DNA from: Heterostelium multicystogenum
Taxonomy: Eukaryota > Evosea > Eumycetozoa > Acytosteliales > Acytosteliaceae
Direction: 5' to 3'
Assembly: GCA_003667245.1 (NCBI GenBank)
Contig: RCNN01000071.1
Span: 1-64,000, forward strand
Length of the DNA stretch: 64,000 bases
The position numbers were made by a program, and so were the translations under genes. Every line of letters starts with the position of its first letter. Within the stretch, counting starts at the first letter, position 1. The notes under the pieces were generated by a model, which saw only the letters and a list, made by a program, of their open reading frames with translations, searched no databases and was not told the origin of the DNA. This document shows positions 1 to 12,453 of this stretch, piece by piece.

Positions 1-2796
1 TTGCATTGGCCGCTGTCTGCAACATTGGTGGTAAGGAGACTGCAGAGTTCCTTGCACCTTTAATTCAAAAGTTGTTGATTTGCCAACGTAAGTACTTCTT
101 ATCTGCCAAATCTACATTACATTCCTATTAATACATATACTTTATAGTACATCATCACCTTTAGTTAAAAAGAGAGCATCTCTAAGCTATTTGAGAATGA
201 ATCGTAATCACCCTGGTTTGGTTACACCCGACTCATGGGTTGAGCGTTTAATCTCTGTTGGACGAGACTGATTTTGGTGTGTTGAACTCACTTATGAGTT
301 GCTCATTGATTTGGTCTCTGAAAAAGGCAGAGGGATGGGAGCCTGCTGTTCCAAAGGTTATTCATCTTTTGTACAAGGTAAGGCTAGTATACCCGTTTAC
401 CGCAATTAATCTTCACTCTAATATCGATATTCCAAAACTTTAGATTATTATTCAAAAAGAAAATCCAAAGGAGTATATTTATTATCATATTCCATGTCCA
501 TGGACAAGTTAAATTGTTGAGATTTCCTCAGATATTCCCACCATTAGAAGATGCAACTGGTCGACGTTTGACCGAGATTCTCAATGCAATCTTTTCAATT
601 TCAGAGTCCGCCAAAGCAGGAACTATCAACCACAAAAACGCTCTTTAATGCTGTTTTATTCGAAAGCTATCAATCTCATTATTCACCATGATAAGTAGGT
701 TAAGCAATGGATTATCAAACAAGTATTGGTTTACTAATCATTCAAACCCAAAGTGATCCAGCACTCTTAAAACAAACATCAATTCTTTTGGGTCGTTTCA
801 TTACCGCCCAAAGAAACTAATATCAGATTTTAGGTTTGGGAAGCAATGTCTCATTTTGCATCTTCTCTCCAAATGAAACATCAATTATGATCAAGAAATA
901 TTCAAGACACTGTATTATGTAAGAACTAGCGCTATTGTTGGCAAGATAGATTAGGATTATTAATATAAATTGTGTTTATTATTCTCTAGTATCATTGAAA
1001 GAGATGCTGGATATCAGTATCAGAAGAAGAGCATTGGATTGTATATGTGAATGTGTGATAAGAATACCTGTAAAACCATTGTTGCAGAATTATTTAAGCT
1101 ATCTCCAGACTGCGCTGATTATAATATTCGTGAGGAGTTAGTCATCAAGATTGCAAATTTAGCTGAAAAGTTTGCCAATAACTACTCATGGTACGTCGAT
1201 GTCATCCTTCAATTGATTAACAACTGCTTGGTGATTTCGTCAGTGACGATATTTGGTTCCGTATTTTGTCAAGATTGTTACCAATCATGAAGACATCCAA
1301 ACCTATGCTGCCAGTACAGTATTTGTTGCCCTTCAAAATAGAAATACCCACGAAACACTCGTTAAGGTTGGAGGTTATATTTTGGGTGAGTTTGGTCATT
1401 CTCATTGCTGACAATCCAGCTAGCTCTCCTTTGATTCCAATTCCAAACACTCCATGGAAAGTTTTCTACTTGTGGACTCGCAACTAAAGCATTGTTGCTC
1501 TCTACCTACGCTAAGTTTGTCAATCTCTTCCCAGAACTTACCCAACAGACTCAAGAGGTATTCCGTCAACACAGCAGCTACATCGATGCTGAAATTCAAC
1601 AACGTGCTTGTGAATATCTCAATCTTACCAGCTTGAATGAAGATTTGATGCAGACAGTACTCGATGTCATCCCTGCATTCTCTGAGAACAAGGATCTCAT
1701 CAACAGCAACAGTAGTGGGAAGTGCTGGTATCGGAAATGACATCTCGACACCCCCATCCAACACTTTCAGCTCTGGTGGTAACAACATTGGCAGTAACAC
1801 TAGCCAACTCGATTTGCTCGATCCATTTGGTTTGGGTGTTTCAAGCCCATCCCAACAAACAACAGCCACAATATCAACAACCACAGTATCAACAACAACC
1901 TCAGCCACAATACTCATCTCCACAACAATTCCAACCCGATCACTTCCAGCCACAAGAGGTCAGTTCCCCATATGGATCAGGACAGCACAACAATCTTTTA
2001 TCACCAACTGGTAGTACAGGCTCACCAAATACAGGATCTACAGGATCACCATTGGATCCACTTTCTATCAAGATTGCCAACGCATACAAGCGTCTGTGCT
2101 TGGTAAGTGACGGAGTATTATATGAAGACTCAATCATCCAAATCGGTTTGAAATCAGAATATAATGGTGCCAAGGTCGTATCGTGCTCTACTATGGTAAA
2201 CAACTCTTCATTCCCACTTACTAGCTTCAACACTACTTTCGAGAGTGCATCGAGCACACTCCAACTCCAACCACAGTCAACCGCTCCAGTCATCCAGCCA
2301 AAGGCACAAATTCAACAACCAATTACGTTCAGCTGCACTGGTGAATTCTCTGAATCACCAACAGCTGCCATTCAACTTTTTGACACCAGGAAAGCCAATC
2401 ACAATTCACTTGAAGCTTCCCATTGTCATTTCTAAAATTCTTTTGAAACCAATGCAACTCAATAGCGGTGACTATTTCGCCAAGTGGAAGATTCTACCAG
2501 GCAAACCAGTTGAAATTCAAGAAGTATTTTAAAAACAAGTAAGCCAATTGATATGACACATTTCAATAAGGTCATGGGTGAAGGATTGAATCTCACCATC
2601 AACAAGGGTGTCGATCCAAAATCCAAATAAACATAGTGGCTTCTGCACAGTTCCCTTATGCACAAAAATCCAATGTTTGTATTGTTAAGAATCGAATCAA
2701 ATCCACAAGCCAACATGTGCCGTCTCCACTATTCGTTCACAATCTGCTGTCATTTCAAATGCAACAAAACAATTAATAATTTCTCATCTCTCATAA
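1..2796 (+). CDS. ap2a1: AP-2 complex subunit alpha (alpha-adaptin), 5' truncated by the window edge
   Basis: Large subunit of the AP-2 clathrin adaptor, which binds PIP2 and dileucine cargo at the plasma membrane during endocytosis. The first codons read [19 protein letters not shown], typical of the alpha-adaptin HEAT-repeat trunk, so the N-terminus lies outside the window. A short AT-rich intron runs from about 88 to 147. The trunk continues to about 1700. A Gln/Pro-rich hinge with PQYQQ repeats follows at about 1850-2040. The C-terminal appendage starts near [19 protein letters not shown] and ends with [13 protein letters not shown] before TAA at 2794-2796. At least six one-base shifts break the frame (for example near 258, between VERLISV and DETDFGVLN, and near 1740 and 2440). 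They look like sequence errors because the protein is conserved on both sides of each. Identity is confident; exact exons are not. Confidence 0.9.
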
Positions 2797-2970
2797 ATTG
2801 AATATGCATTATCAAAATAATAATTATCATCAAACTCATCAAATTCATCAAATACTTAAATCCATAATATTAACAATTAAGTTATTTGAAAATATTAAAT
2901 GTAACAACAAATAAAATTAAAATATAATAATTTCTTTATCTCTCTGTTTATTCTTAAATTGAAACAATCT

Positions 2971-5164
2971 CTAATCGATCAAATCACCACGGAGTATATG
3001 TCCTTCGGTGCTACTACTACTTGTAGAAGTTGGAGTTGCAGTAGATGTATCATCATTGACCTGATTTTGTGGTGTTCATTTGGAGGTATTTGTTGTTGAT
3101 TGGGGGGAGGTACTTGTTGATTGACATTATTTCCTTGTTCGATTCGATTTAAAGGTATTCCATTTTCAACTTCTCCTTTATTTTGGCCTAATCACTTTCT
3201 TGTAGAAAATTATTGTTCCTAAAATTACTATGGCAAGTCCAATGAATGATATAATGGGTGCATAGATTACTACTGGATCTATCCCTAAAAGATAACATAA
3301 GAAAGTTAATTTTTTTTTCAAATAATCTATCTAAATTATAGTTACTTGATTTTTTTGTGGAAAAGCCTCTACCCAACCTTCATAGATAGAATTTTCCAAC
3401 AATGTTAGATTATACTTATTGGCTACACTGCTATCCACTCCAGAACACTGATAGGTGATAGAAGAATCAAAAGTAGAATTGGTTATCTTTATAATTTCGC
3501 ATGATATCTCTCCAACCTCGAGTGATACAGGATGTCCTATTCGAACTCCATTGACAAGAACTATATCATTACTCGTGAACATGACATTATATATAACTGG
3601 AGTAACTTTTAAATATTTAAAATATATAATAAATACATTATCATCAATTACTTATAGAAATGATATTTAGTTATACTTACTGGTATGATTTCTATCCCTC
3701 TATAAACTATTTTAAAAGAATTGGAAATTAGGTTTTGAGGTCTCGAGCACTTGTAGAGGTGATCTATTAATTTAATTTCTGAATTTTCAATAGGAATGCA
3801 ACGATCTTGACCAAAAGTAACTAGGATATCTGATTTTGTAATATTGAGATTCTTAAAAAAGAAGATTGAAATCTCAGGAGAATCTAGTGGTGATATATAA
3901 TGTATGATTGATGGGATAGTTTGAATATTTCCAGTGAGCTCTCCACCCTTTAGGAAATATACTTTGGGAGTATATTTATCACTACCATCAATGTTGGTCG
4001 AAGAAATCAAACAATTAATTATATTATAAGAGTTGTTTTTAATAATACAATTAATGTCTTGTAAAGTAATTGATTTTACAACATTTATCTGGGACCCATT
4101 GATTTTAAACTCAAAGTTTCCGAAAGAGACTTGAGAAATGGAATCAACTAGAAAGTAATGAATGTGAATATTAATAGATGGTAAGAATGGTTATAAATAC
4201 ATACTATCAACAATTGGGAACACTGAGCTTTCTCTTTGATATAATTGAATTGAAACATTTGTTGGAGTCTCTATGATGGGAACATTAATCTCGGTATTAT
4301 TTTTGGTCAAAGAAATATCTTGGATTCTTTTTCCATTCACCAAAACTGATATATCTTTAGGAATAAATCCGAAATTTATTCCATTAACGGTAAGAATATT
4401 TTCAGATGGTTTAACACTTAATATAATGGGTTCTATATATGTTATCCGATAAAAAAGTAAATACTTGATTATTAGTTCTTTATATTATATTCTAACTTAC
4501 TTTCCCAAAAAATCTTTGTAGGTATTCTTATTTCACTATTCAATATTATTATGGTACAATTAAAGGATGAATCTTTGAAGTTGTTTTCAATAAAACTATT
4601 ATTGATTGAAAAAAATGCCATGTGTATCGTTAATTAAAGTAATTTGACTTCCAAAGTCAAATTTTAATTTCAACGAATTAGATTCACCAAACCATGATTT
4701 AAAAAATAGTCCTGTTACAGTAATGTTACTTTCTGTGGTAGGAATTGTAATACTTTCAGGGATCAACCTTATTACATGTAGGTCTTGAGAAAGTGAGCAA
4801 TCGGAATTTTCTTTTGAGGTATAACAAACCCGAAGACTTGAAGTTTTAATACTGTTGTAATCAATAGGACATATAATAGTAGTTGTATTTGAAATCGATA
4901 TACTTATTTCATATTGTAGATTGGAAGAATTTAACACAACTTTTAATGGCAATGATGGTTGAAAATCTCCATAGATGGTAATGTTTTGATTATCCGATAT
5001 AATGTTTTTGATCATAGGAGCTTGGCCTTTTTTTAATAAATGATTATACAATTTCAAATTAATTTTAAAAAAGAATCATTTAATAATTTTTTATCATACT
5101 TACATTGTGTTAAATATAGATTTACACTTAATATAAAAATCAAAAAATAAAATGTTGATTTCAT
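2971..5164 (-). CDS. tgr-like transmembrane protein with TIG/IPT repeats
   Basis: Predicted cell-surface glycoprotein. Exon 1 starts at 5164 and encodes a clear signal peptide (MKSTFYFLIFILSVNLYLTQ), followed by an intron of roughly 80 bp. The body is rich in Ser/Thr/Asn, has many N-glycosylation sequons and repeats of the TIG/IPT pattern (INGTNF-like turns such as VNGINFGFIPKDI and VTGLFFKSW). Near the C-terminus is one hydrophobic helix (YAPIISFIGLAIVILGTIIF) followed by basic KK. A cytoplasmic tail of about 75 residues, rich in Pro, Gln, Ser and Thr, ends GDLID with TAG at 2971-2973. This architecture (signal peptide, TIG repeats, one TM helix, short Pro-rich tail) is that of the dictyostelid tgr family, whose members TgrB1 and TgrC1 mediate allorecognition. 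Membership in the family is supported; orthology to TgrB1 or TgrC1 is not claimed. Frameshifts occur near 4610, 3210 and 3060. Confidence 0.7.
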
Positions 5165-6155
5165 TTTATTCCTTTGATAATTATATAATGTTTGATATCT
5201 ATTAAAACTATTGATATATATGTAGTGTATAAATTATGTATTTGTTTTTTTAAATATATATGTATAATCTATTTTTTAAAATTATTAATTCAAATTAAAC
5301 AACTTTTCTGTTTTATATAAGAGAAGGTCAAGTTTCAATTTTTAAACTAATGATTCATTTGGGAAAGTTCTATTATTAGTTTTAAAAGTAACATCAATTT
5401 TCAATTATAAATGAAGATAGGTGTTTTATTAAATAAATCGCATTTTCATTGTGAAATTATACTTTTTACATTTTACTATCAAAAATAGTAGTTTCAAACA
5501 ATGGTTAAAATTGTGTTCTTAAATTTAAGAAACTCAATCACGTGCTCTATTCTTTTGTTGTAAAAGTATAGATCTTCACCCCAAACCAACCATAAAAAGT
5601 GATCTATATGTTGGTGTTATCCCATGTCAGATTATATATATATATTGTTTAAAACATTTAAGGTGTTTAGCTATTTAAGAGAGAGATTTAACCACCTTAA
5701 CATTAGATTATCACTTCATAGGCTAAGTACTTCAATCACGGATAGGAGATTTAATCGAACTCCTAGTGTTTAATCTAAAAATATTAGTTTTACAAATTTG
5801 TCATCAAATCAACACACTGAATTAAATAGAATTTAAATAAATTCTGCGATTACCACATCTTGGAACTTAAACAACGCAATCAATCAAATTTCATTACAGA
5901 ATAATATATTTTGCCAACGCTACAAGATCTCAGAAAAGATTGCTAACAGACAAACAACCCACTGATCAAAAGAAAGTCAATGACAGTGTAAAACTTCTGT
6001 AGTTCAAGCTACAAGACAACAACCCCAGAATCAACCTTTCTTGTACATTTATAACATCCACATAACCAGCTATCATTTTGGTTGTCGTTCAGAGTGGTAA
6101 TACAAGAACTATAATGAAAGGAATGAGATAGAAGTACTTTCACACATATGTAGAT

Positions 6156-6356
6156 GGTTGATTGAACACATACATCTGATTACCAGAACTTAGGTTCTAC
6201 TTCTACGACTACAGCTACTTTTTCTTATACTTTCAAAAGAAACATGATTAAGATGTCTACTATAGAACCCACTTCTGACAAAACCCTCTTACTGTTACTC
6301 TTGCTCGATTTTTTTTTTGTATTTCCTTGGTATCAGATGTATGTGTTCAATCAACC
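6156..6356. repeat. Inverted repeat, about 29-bp arms with a 142-bp spacer
   Basis: Left arm 6156-6185 and right arm 6328-6356 are reverse complements except for one extra T in the left arm (core TTGATTGAACACATACATCT). The spacer contains a 9-10 T run. It could be a small inverted-repeat element or a hairpin-forming transcript. No coding sequence was seen inside. Confidence 0.75.
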
Positions 6357-6363
6357 CTATATG

Positions 6364-6413
6364 GGTAAACTTTATTTACATTTTTATTCAATCAATTATA
6401 AATAAAGTTTACC
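6364..6413. repeat. Perfect 15-bp hairpin with a 20-nt loop
   Basis: GGTAAACTTTATTTA (6364-6378) pairs exactly with TAAATAAAGTTTACC (6399-6413). It lies 8 bp after the right arm of the larger inverted repeat. Read on the minus strand, the left flank gives TTACCCATAT, one base different from the dictyostelid upstream element (DUSE, TTACCCATAA) found before small RNA genes. No small RNA was recognised downstream of it. Confidence 0.7.
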
Positions 6414-6946
6414 TCAAATGACACCAAAAAAAACAACTTCCAAGTATATTTTTTTATTATTTATTGGACTTTGATCAACATTATTTGAATGATTATTTAA
6501 TTTAAACAAGGAAATGCATTTAAAAATATGATTTACACCAATATATCACACTATTTTAGAGGGTGTTATAATGTGATTGAACATCAACTATTAGGTGCAT
6601 AATACAGGAGATTACATTCTCTAGAGTTAGGGAAGTCTACTATATTTATCATATTTCCATATTGGTATTTTTTATTTTTGAGAGTTATAGTGAAGTCTTG
6701 AAGCAGTGGTTAGATTAGTTATTATCGATTACAATAACCGATTCAGTATGTTGTCATTTTGTTTTCCGATCAATACTTAATTTGTAATACAAATAGACTG
6801 GTCAAGATGTATTAATATAATGAACTTCAAATGATGACTCATCAGTCTACCAAATAAGTAACAATATTGTTAAATCATCTCAACTCATATATTTTAAATT
6901 CATTTTAATTTAAACAGAAAAGTATTATTAATAAATAGTATTTAAA

Positions 6947-8641
6947 ATGTCACATTTATGCCTTAAACACAAAAGAAATCCAGAATTCATTTGCTACAAA
7001 TGCAACCTTCTCCTATGTCCTCAATGTCTAAATTCCCACAACCAACAACAAAATCATTCTAAATTTTGTCAGCATATTGATGATATTAAGGATCAATTAA
7101 CTAATTTACTTAACAATAATAATAATAATACTAATAATAATAATGATAATAATAACAATAATAATATTAGAGAATTAAAAGAAAGTACCAATGATCATTA
7201 TGAAGATGATAACGAGTCTAAATTGGATATCCAAGTTGCCCTTGATTCTTTGTGGAATACATTAAAATCCACTGTATCAGAAATCAACCAAATCTCTTCT
7301 ATAGAGAACGAGATTAAAAAACACTTTGAGAAATACCATCTATTTCTCATGTCTGAAGAACAAAGATTAAAGAACAAGATGTCAGAAAACAAAGAAACCT
7401 TAAGGGAGAGTGCTGAACACACCATTGCTCAATTGAAACACTTCGTTAATATCATCAATATACATACAATGTTTGATGAAAATCAAGAAAATGATGTCAA
7501 TCAAGATGATTCGAGTGCCATACATCTTGATACTGCAGTAAACTATATTTCACCAACAATTTTCTCTTCAATCCAATCTTCATCATCATTGTCTGCTTTT
7601 ATCTCAGAATTCAAACATACATTATTCAATTCTAAATACAATAGTGATTATGACATTACAGAACTCTTCAAACAATTCAATAATAACAAAGACTCTGTTA
7701 TTTTCTACCTAATTCACAAATATCTTCAATTATTCAAAACTGAAGATGTTGAAATCTTCAATCAATTTTCATATTCATTGGCAACCCATCCTTTTGATTC
7801 TCAGTTATTGGAATCCATGATCAAGACATCAATTCAATTTATTATGGAGCCCACAACTAAAAAGAATGTAGATCCTTATTCATCAATTTATATTTCTCAA
7901 CAGACCGTAATAAGAGAGCCACACTTGTCAATTTTTCAGACAAATTAGTTCAATATTTTAATTTAGATTATGATTTTAGTCATACATTTCAATCGACCAT
8001 TTGCATTGATAATTGTGTCTATGTATTTTGGAGGTTTAAATAATCCAAATAAATGGATGCGATTCTCTATAAAATCAAAATCAATCGATCAAATGGGTGA
8101 AATGGTTGGAATTGAACCAGATCATTATATTTCGGCTTGTTACGATGGCAAAGAATATATCTATCTGGTTAATGGTGAAGATTCTCACAGAATTGATCGA
8201 TTCAACATTAATACATTGACATTTGAAAAATATTGTGATTACCCCAAAGATATGGTCGACAAGTGTCTTCAATGTACTACCGTGGAAAATATTTATTCAA
8301 TCTCTTACCATCAACAAGAAATGATTATATTTGATGTAAGAAACAAAGTCATTTCACACCATGCTTTGGATTTTAAAGAATACTCAGCTTGCCATGATAG
8401 TAGAGGTTGTTTCTATATTTATTGTTCACATGATCAACGATTCATCAAGTATAATGTCTTGACCATGACTAAATCAGAGCTCACACAAATCCCTGCAAGG
8501 AAAGGTGAATTCTATCCTATATATCATAGAATCTCTCCATTGGAATGTTTTATTTTTCATGTGGTGGCAAAAAACTATGGAAATATCAAATATAATATTA
8601 TAGATCAAAAATATGAAACATTTTTAATGATGACACTATGA
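6947..8641 (+). CDS. B-box zinc-finger protein with coiled coil and propeller-like C-terminus
   Basis: Starts MSHLCLKHKRNPEFICYKC. The spacing of Cys and His (C-x2-H...C-x2-C...C-x2-C...H-x3-H type, residues about 4-45) is that of a B-box zinc finger, a protein-protein module of TRIM-like proteins. An Asn run of dictyostelid type (about residues 55-75) and a charged helical region (about 90-165) likely to form a coiled coil follow. The C-terminal 250 residues contain repeated short strands (ISACYDGKEYIYLVNG; IYSISYHQQEMIIFD) like the beta-propeller that follows the B-box in many dictyostelid paralogues. Two compensating shifts interrupt the frame. Between about 7908 and 8030 the correct reading is in another frame (RATLVNFSDKLVQYFNLDY ... 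NCVYVF) and it then returns to GGLNNPNKWMRF. Function is unknown. No RING domain is visible, so ligase activity is not implied. Confidence 0.75.
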
Positions 8642-8827
8642 AACTAAGATACTGGTGTTCAGCAACAATAATTGAAGAAAAATATAAATTAAACTAATTT
8701 AATCCTTCTTGAAAGACAACTTAAGAACAATTTCACCTAATGTTAATTCTGAAATTAGTCAAACCACAACAAATAAACAATCAATTTTCTTTCATTAAAG
8801 TTAAAATTGACCATTCTTCAATTTTTA

Positions 8828-11800
8828 TTAATAATATGGTAAGTTATTATGAGCAGTACAAAATGATCCGCCCTCGATATTAGATATAGTCGATGGTGGA
8901 CATTTTGCTTTAATATTATATTCCAATCCAAGGAAATATTCTCCTGGGAGATTAATATTATACACTCTGACACCAGCTCTTTCATAATATTCTGATGGAC
9001 TTCCAGTCATTGATAAATCCATTATCTTTATATACAAGTGTTTTTGATCGAAATAATATTTTAATCCATTTCCAGATATAACTGATGCCAAAGAATAAAC
9101 CGGAGAAAGTTGATAATTGAATGAGGAATTTAAGTGATGGAATGTCGTAATATTGAAGGTAGTTCCTGAAGGATACGAAAGAGCATACAAAAACCCAATG
9201 ACCAAATGGTAGTTGAATAAGACTAATTGAATGTTCCACTGGGGAACCTTGGTCAAGATTTAGATACCAACCCATGTTAGAAAACTCCTGTAATCTGTGG
9301 ATTCATTGTCACTGGTATCTGACGTCGATCTGTAATTCCTTCGCCAAATAATGAGAAGTACCAACTTGGGACTCGGCTGGGAAACCATAGTCCCCAGAGT
9401 AATAAATCAATCCTGGGACTAAAATCTCTAGACTTACAATTTCAACATCTGTCCTTTTGGACAGACCCATACACCCATGTTATTAAGATTCCACTGGCAA
9501 CCATTATCATAATTCCACCAATCAATATGGGAACCAATGAGTGTTTTCCTCGACTGATTTAATGTAGCAGTACCATCCCAATCAATAAAATTGAAATATC
9601 TTGATCCTCCAGTCTCTATCGCCAGGTGACAAAGTATTTGATTTGGTGAAACATTTGTATAACTAATGTTTGAAACTGCAGTCATTCCTTGTGGTTTGTA
9701 GAGATCGGAATATACCAAAGAAGTGAATACAAAATTGTCATGATCAATTGTGGATTCTTTGGATCATGGATGAAATTTCTAAAATTGACATTGGTTATAA
9801 TAGTTTGAACGAGTGTATCCAACATGAGAATTCCTTGACTGGTATAGGATGGATCATTTGAAAGGGAGTTTCCTGATTGTGCGTTTACGATAGCATTATT
9901 CATCCATGTCTTTCCATAGAGTAAAGCAGCCTTTCCACAGTCATGACATTCATAGCCATTTACTTCTACCTCAGTTCCCCAGTGCAAAATACCATGTCCC
10001 GATGTCAAAAAAACCTTTGTATTACTTAATTTAAGTGCAGTTTGTGTGTCTTTACCATATACAAAAGTGTCTCTTTCTTTCTTCCTGATATATATTTTAA
10101 TAAAAAGTCTTTCTTTTGGATCTTCCCAAACCACTCCACCTATATAAATAGAACTTCCAAATTCCCAAAAATATCCACTTGAATGAGCAGTATTTCCCTC
10201 CCATTCAAGCAATGGCCTATCACTTGATTGATATTAACATGTCTATTCAAAGCCATTGGTTTATATAAATTAGGGAAACTAGAAGTATCTTGGTTAGTGA
10301 ATGTTTTTAAAAAGAATAATTAGAATATTTACTTGTAACCTGCCCATCCACCGGATGCTGCATTACCAATAAATCTGTTATATGCATTTCTTTGATTTCA
10401 AACTGTTAATAATATATAAATATATACTTCACAATTGTTTACTTACGAAATATAAAAGCCACTGGATGTTGAATCTGCTGGTTGCAAAAGATGTGTTGAT
10501 GATTCGAAATACTCACCACCTTGACTTTCTCCAGCTGCTGGGTTGCCGATAGTATGAACAAAGGCTGCCAAATTAAAACTAATAGTATTGTTTTCTTCAA
10601 CACCATCTTCCAGATAGTAACAATGACCCATTGCATCGTAAGCAACATTTTCAGAGACCGTGACATTGTTTGTTCCATGAACTGTGTAACATCTGAAATA
10701 AGCTTCATAAACACTACAATCGGTAAAATATGAATCCTTAAGAGTACCAGCCAAATGAAAATGGAATGGATATTTTCCAATTACATTAAGCTGACCCATT
10801 TTTCTCGCAGCTACGCCAGCAATTTGGGCTTCACCCATAGTCATGAAATGGCCTCCATACTTCTCAGCGGCACTGTCATTTGCACCCATTAAAGTGATTT
10901 TTCGACTCAGCAATCCAACTTCTGCTTGATACTCTGGTCCTGCGTAGTGCTGGTAGCAAAGAGGTTCTGTAAATTGAATTAGCTTTCCATTTTCGCTATT
11001 GCTGCTATTTTCATTAGTTCATTTTGATGAGTGAACTCATCTTCTATCTGAGAGGTTGTGATGAATACAGTTTGTCCAACTTCCCAATTTACTTCTTCTT
11101 GAAGACTAATAATGTAATCTCCAGGGTAGGCAGTTGCTGCCAATCTCGTCCATGTGTGATAATATCTTTTGCCATGCATGCTGATAAAACTTCCATGAGA
11201 AGCAGCCAATCCTTTGTTGCCACAGAACTCATGAATTGTATTTAAATCCGATTTCTCCACCATGAAAGATGATTGTAACATTTCCATTAAACCGGCAATT
11301 CTTACTTCCAATCCATAGCTTTCCATAGACTAGCATATCATGAACATGCATTTCATAGAAACCATCACTGTATATTAGTTCTGATGAAGCAGGGACTTCG
11401 ATTCTGTTATAAATAGCATTTGAGATTAAGGAACAGGATGAAATCAACACACTGGTATTCGGAGGTAGAATGATATTAGAGTCGGGTGATGGAACTACCT
11501 TTTCAGGCCATGTGGAAGGATCATGCCAATGTAAAAGATCTTTTCTGTGATGGGGACAACTTGCCCTGTTTTGAGGGTATTTGTTGTTTTTAGGTCTTGG
11601 GATCTTTACTAACTCATTATAAGAAGGCAGGTTTTGCGGGATTTCCACTGGGTACTTAGATATATATAAAGTAGCAGATTTGAAATAGTAACCAAACTCT
11701 TGAGTCTTTGTTGGAAGATTAAATTGAACAACCAAAATCGAATTTAAAATATTGGAAGTTGGTGTAAAGGTATGTGTTATATTCATCCAACTTTTGGACG

Positions 11801-12453
11801 ACATGAAAGTACCTTTCCATGTAAAAGAATATTTTGAGTTGCCTATTGAACTTAGAATTTGCTGAGAATCTGAGACTACAGAAGTTTGAAAAATATGGTA
11901 CAAAATGTAAAGTAATGTTCGATATTGTGTTTCCATACTGTTGGACTTGTGCCAAAAGAAATTGGAAACTAAAGGTGTGCGATACACCTGCTTTTTATCA
12001 GAGGTATTGGTTGATTTAAAACAAAATATTCGTTGGATGGGTACCAGTTCTTTTGTATAAAAAGAGTACTACCAGTTACATCCACACCATTCGACAAACC
12101 GCTGGCTACACTGAGATTGCCTGGAGCTCCCATTGGACCCCAGACACTCCATTGTTTGGTTTTGTGGAAATTTAAAACTTTTGATGGTACGAGGTGATAA
12201 ATGGTGGAGAAGGTGGTGCATTGGGAGAAGGATCTGGATCGCGCCAATTTGGACTAATAGGGCATTCCGAATTAGAAAAAGAAATAAATATAAATATAAA
12301 TAGAGTTACTTTAAACAAGAAATGGAATGGAAAAATAAGTTTTAATATGATTTTAGCCGATGATGGAAGTTGCCAATTCTCAAAGAAAATAAATAAGAGA
12401 TATAATAAATACTATAGCATACCTATGAAATAATGATAGTAGTAGTAGGACAT
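8828..12453 (-). CDS. Secreted G8-domain / parallel beta-helix protein (CEMIP/TMEM2-like)
   Basis: The N-terminal region on the minus strand encodes a hydrophobic segment (VTLFIFIFISFSNS) ahead of ECPISPNWRDPDPS, read as a signal peptide. The exact start is unclear because a TAG interrupts the frame after the ATG at 12453. At about 11230-11560 the reading HWHDPSTWPEKVVPSPDSN followed by ILPPNTSVLIS is the start of a G8 domain. The sequence then continues into HLAGTLKDSYFTDCSV, TVHGTNNVTVSEN and DAMGHCYYLEDGVEENN, the right-handed beta-helix repeats of CEMIP, TMEM2 and fibrocystin-like proteins. Introns fall near 10230-10440. The C-terminus ends NLPYY at 8828. At least six one-base shifts break the frame. 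Vertebrate relatives act on hyaluronan. Dictyostelids are not known to make it, so the substrate here is open; another extracellular polysaccharide is possible. Confidence 0.75.

Larger units (their letters stand above)
5165..6946. other. Gene-free stretch with inverted repeats
   Basis: About 1.8 kb of AT-rich sequence between the divergent tgr-like gene and the B-box gene. I see no coding exon. It must hold both promoters. It also contains an imperfect long inverted repeat (6156-6356) and a perfect-stem hairpin (6364-6413), listed separately. Confidence 0.6.
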
